Source of the DNA: an uncultured Sutterella sp.
Lineage (GTDB): Bacteria; Pseudomonadota; Gammaproteobacteria; Burkholderiales; Burkholderiaceae_F
DNA length: 7,382 nt
Assembly (NCBI GenBank): GCA_905212345.1
Contig: CAJMEC010000064.1
Location: 1-7,382 of the forward strand
Direction: 5' to 3'
The position numbers and the translations under genes were made by a program. This document shows, one piece after another, positions 7,103 through 7,382 of this stretch; the stretch's first letter is position 1; the number at the start of each line of letters is the position of its first letter. The notes under the pieces were generated by a model. That model worked only from the letters and a program-made list of their open reading frames with translations, made no database searches and was not told where the DNA came from.

Positions 7103-7108
7103 TTCCTC
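7103..7108 (-). promoter_or_regulatory. Ribosome binding site of enolase
   Basis: GAGGAA on the minus strand, 8 nt before the ATG at 7094, consistent with a strongly translated gene. It lies about 14 nt downstream of the leader hairpin, so the hairpin need not block it. Confidence 0.8.
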
Positions 7109-7121
7109 AAAAATAGATTTC

Positions 7122-7145
7122 GATGGTCGCGACCCCGCGGCCACC
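7122..7145 (-). other. GC-rich hairpin in the predicted eno leader
   Basis: Arms 7122-7131 and 7136-7145 form a 10-bp stem around a 4-nt loop (7132-7135). In minus-strand RNA it has one C-A mismatch and one G-U pair; the loop reads GGGU. A second 7-bp pairing, GATTTCG (7116-7122) with CGAAATC (7163-7169), could enclose it. The hairpin ends about 27 nt before the eno start. It is not a standard terminator: the U-run (TATTTTT on the minus strand) starts several bases too late. Possible roles are mRNA stabilisation, a processing site between kdsA and eno, or control of translation; none is shown. Confidence 0.5.
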
Positions 7146-7193
7146 TTGCTTGAAAAATATAACGAAATCGGCTTGCGCTGATTCTCGGTCGCT

Positions 7194-7199
7194 ATTGTA
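7194..7199 (-). promoter_or_regulatory. Possible -10 box for eno
   Basis: TACAAT on the minus strand, five of six consensus matches and the same hexamer as the box upstream of the carbonic anhydrase gene. It would start transcription near 7187 and give a leader of about 93 nt. With a 17-nt spacer the -35 position reads TCGCGA, a poor match that falls inside the palindrome at 7216-7223. An internal promoter for eno in addition to read-through from kdsA is plausible. Confidence 0.4.
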
Positions 7200-7215
7200 C
7201 CGTACGGGCACTTCA

Positions 7216-7223
7216 GTCGCGAC
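7216..7223. repeat. Palindrome GTCGCGAC, one of two copies in the kdsA-eno gap
   Basis: The 8-bp palindrome GTCGCGAC occurs here and again at 7126-7133 (there extended to 10 bp, GGTCGCGACC), centres 90 bp apart. This copy overlaps the expected -35 position of the possible eno promoter, and a third palindrome, CCGTACGG (7200-7207), directly adjoins the -10 box. They could be operator half-sites or chance in GC-rich DNA. Confidence 0.3.
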
Positions 7224-7225
7224 GG

Positions 7226-7382
7226 TTAAAACGTGTTTTCTAACAAGGGCAACCCCTTGACCACACGGTCAATGGCAACCAAACCGGTCAAAAGTTCACG
7301 CATACGTGAAAGCGGGACCATATTCGGGCCATCGCTCTTGGCGCATTGGGGATCGGGGTGCGTTTCCATGAAAAGCCCTGAA
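7226..7382 (-). CDS. kdsA: 3-deoxy-8-phosphooctulonate synthase, C-terminal 51 residues (partial)
   Basis: Only the carboxyl end is inside the window; the gene enters from the right edge and stops at TAA (7226-7228). The translated piece begins SGLFMETHPDPQ and continues with AKSDGPN, VPLSRM and AIDRVVKG, which line up with the E. coli KdsA end (GLFIESHPDPEHAKCDGP, then LPLAKL and AIDDLVKG). KdsA condenses phosphoenolpyruvate with arabinose 5-phosphate to make Kdo-8-phosphate, the precursor of the Kdo sugar of lipopolysaccharide, so the organism is Gram-negative. Its position before eno on the same strand is the conserved arrangement, and enolase makes its phosphoenolpyruvate substrate. No terminator hairpin with a T-run is seen after it, so transcription probably reads on into eno. 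Confidence 0.95.
   Translation of the reverse strand, partial: SGLFMETHPDPQCAKSDGPNMVPLSRMRELLTGLVAIDRVVKGLPLLENTF

Overview
The window holds eight protein genes, one of them partial, and appears to be ordinary core chromosome of a betaproteobacterium. Three things point there: the order kdsA-eno-ftsB, the pairing of a PHP-domain phosphatase with an M50 protease, and -10 boxes of the TACAAT type. Intermediate GC (about half, by eye) and the protein sequences would fit a Burkholderiales lineage with a modest genome, such as the Sutterellaceae, but that placement is inference. I see no tRNA, rRNA, CRISPR, insertion sequence, prophage or integration site.

Layout, left to right. Positions 41-1527 (minus strand) carry a PHP-family 3',5'-nucleotide phosphatase/5'-exonuclease followed 2 nt later by an M50 site-2-type membrane protease. 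A 60-nt divergent gap with a TACAAT box leads into a plus-strand operon (1588-4018): a gamma-class carbonic anhydrase-like protein, the redox chaperone Hsp33 (hslO), and a 326-residue protein I do not recognise that starts 1 nt after the hslO stop. This operon ends at a strong hairpin terminator (4058-4104) whose T-run overlaps the stop codon of the convergent gene.

Positions 4103-7382 are all minus strand, so in transcription order they read kdsA (C-terminal end only), eno, ftsB, then an M20-family amidohydrolase. kdsA (Kdo-8-phosphate for lipopolysaccharide), eno (glycolysis) and ftsB (divisome) form the conserved cluster. The amidohydrolase has its own strong ribosome binding site and a possible promoter in the 96-nt gap after ftsB. 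The 131-nt kdsA-eno gap contains a -10-like box, two copies of an 8-bp palindrome and a GC-rich hairpin in the predicted eno leader.

I found no convincing new multi-gene system. The best leads are the unrecognised protein tightly coupled to Hsp33 and the structured leader of eno.
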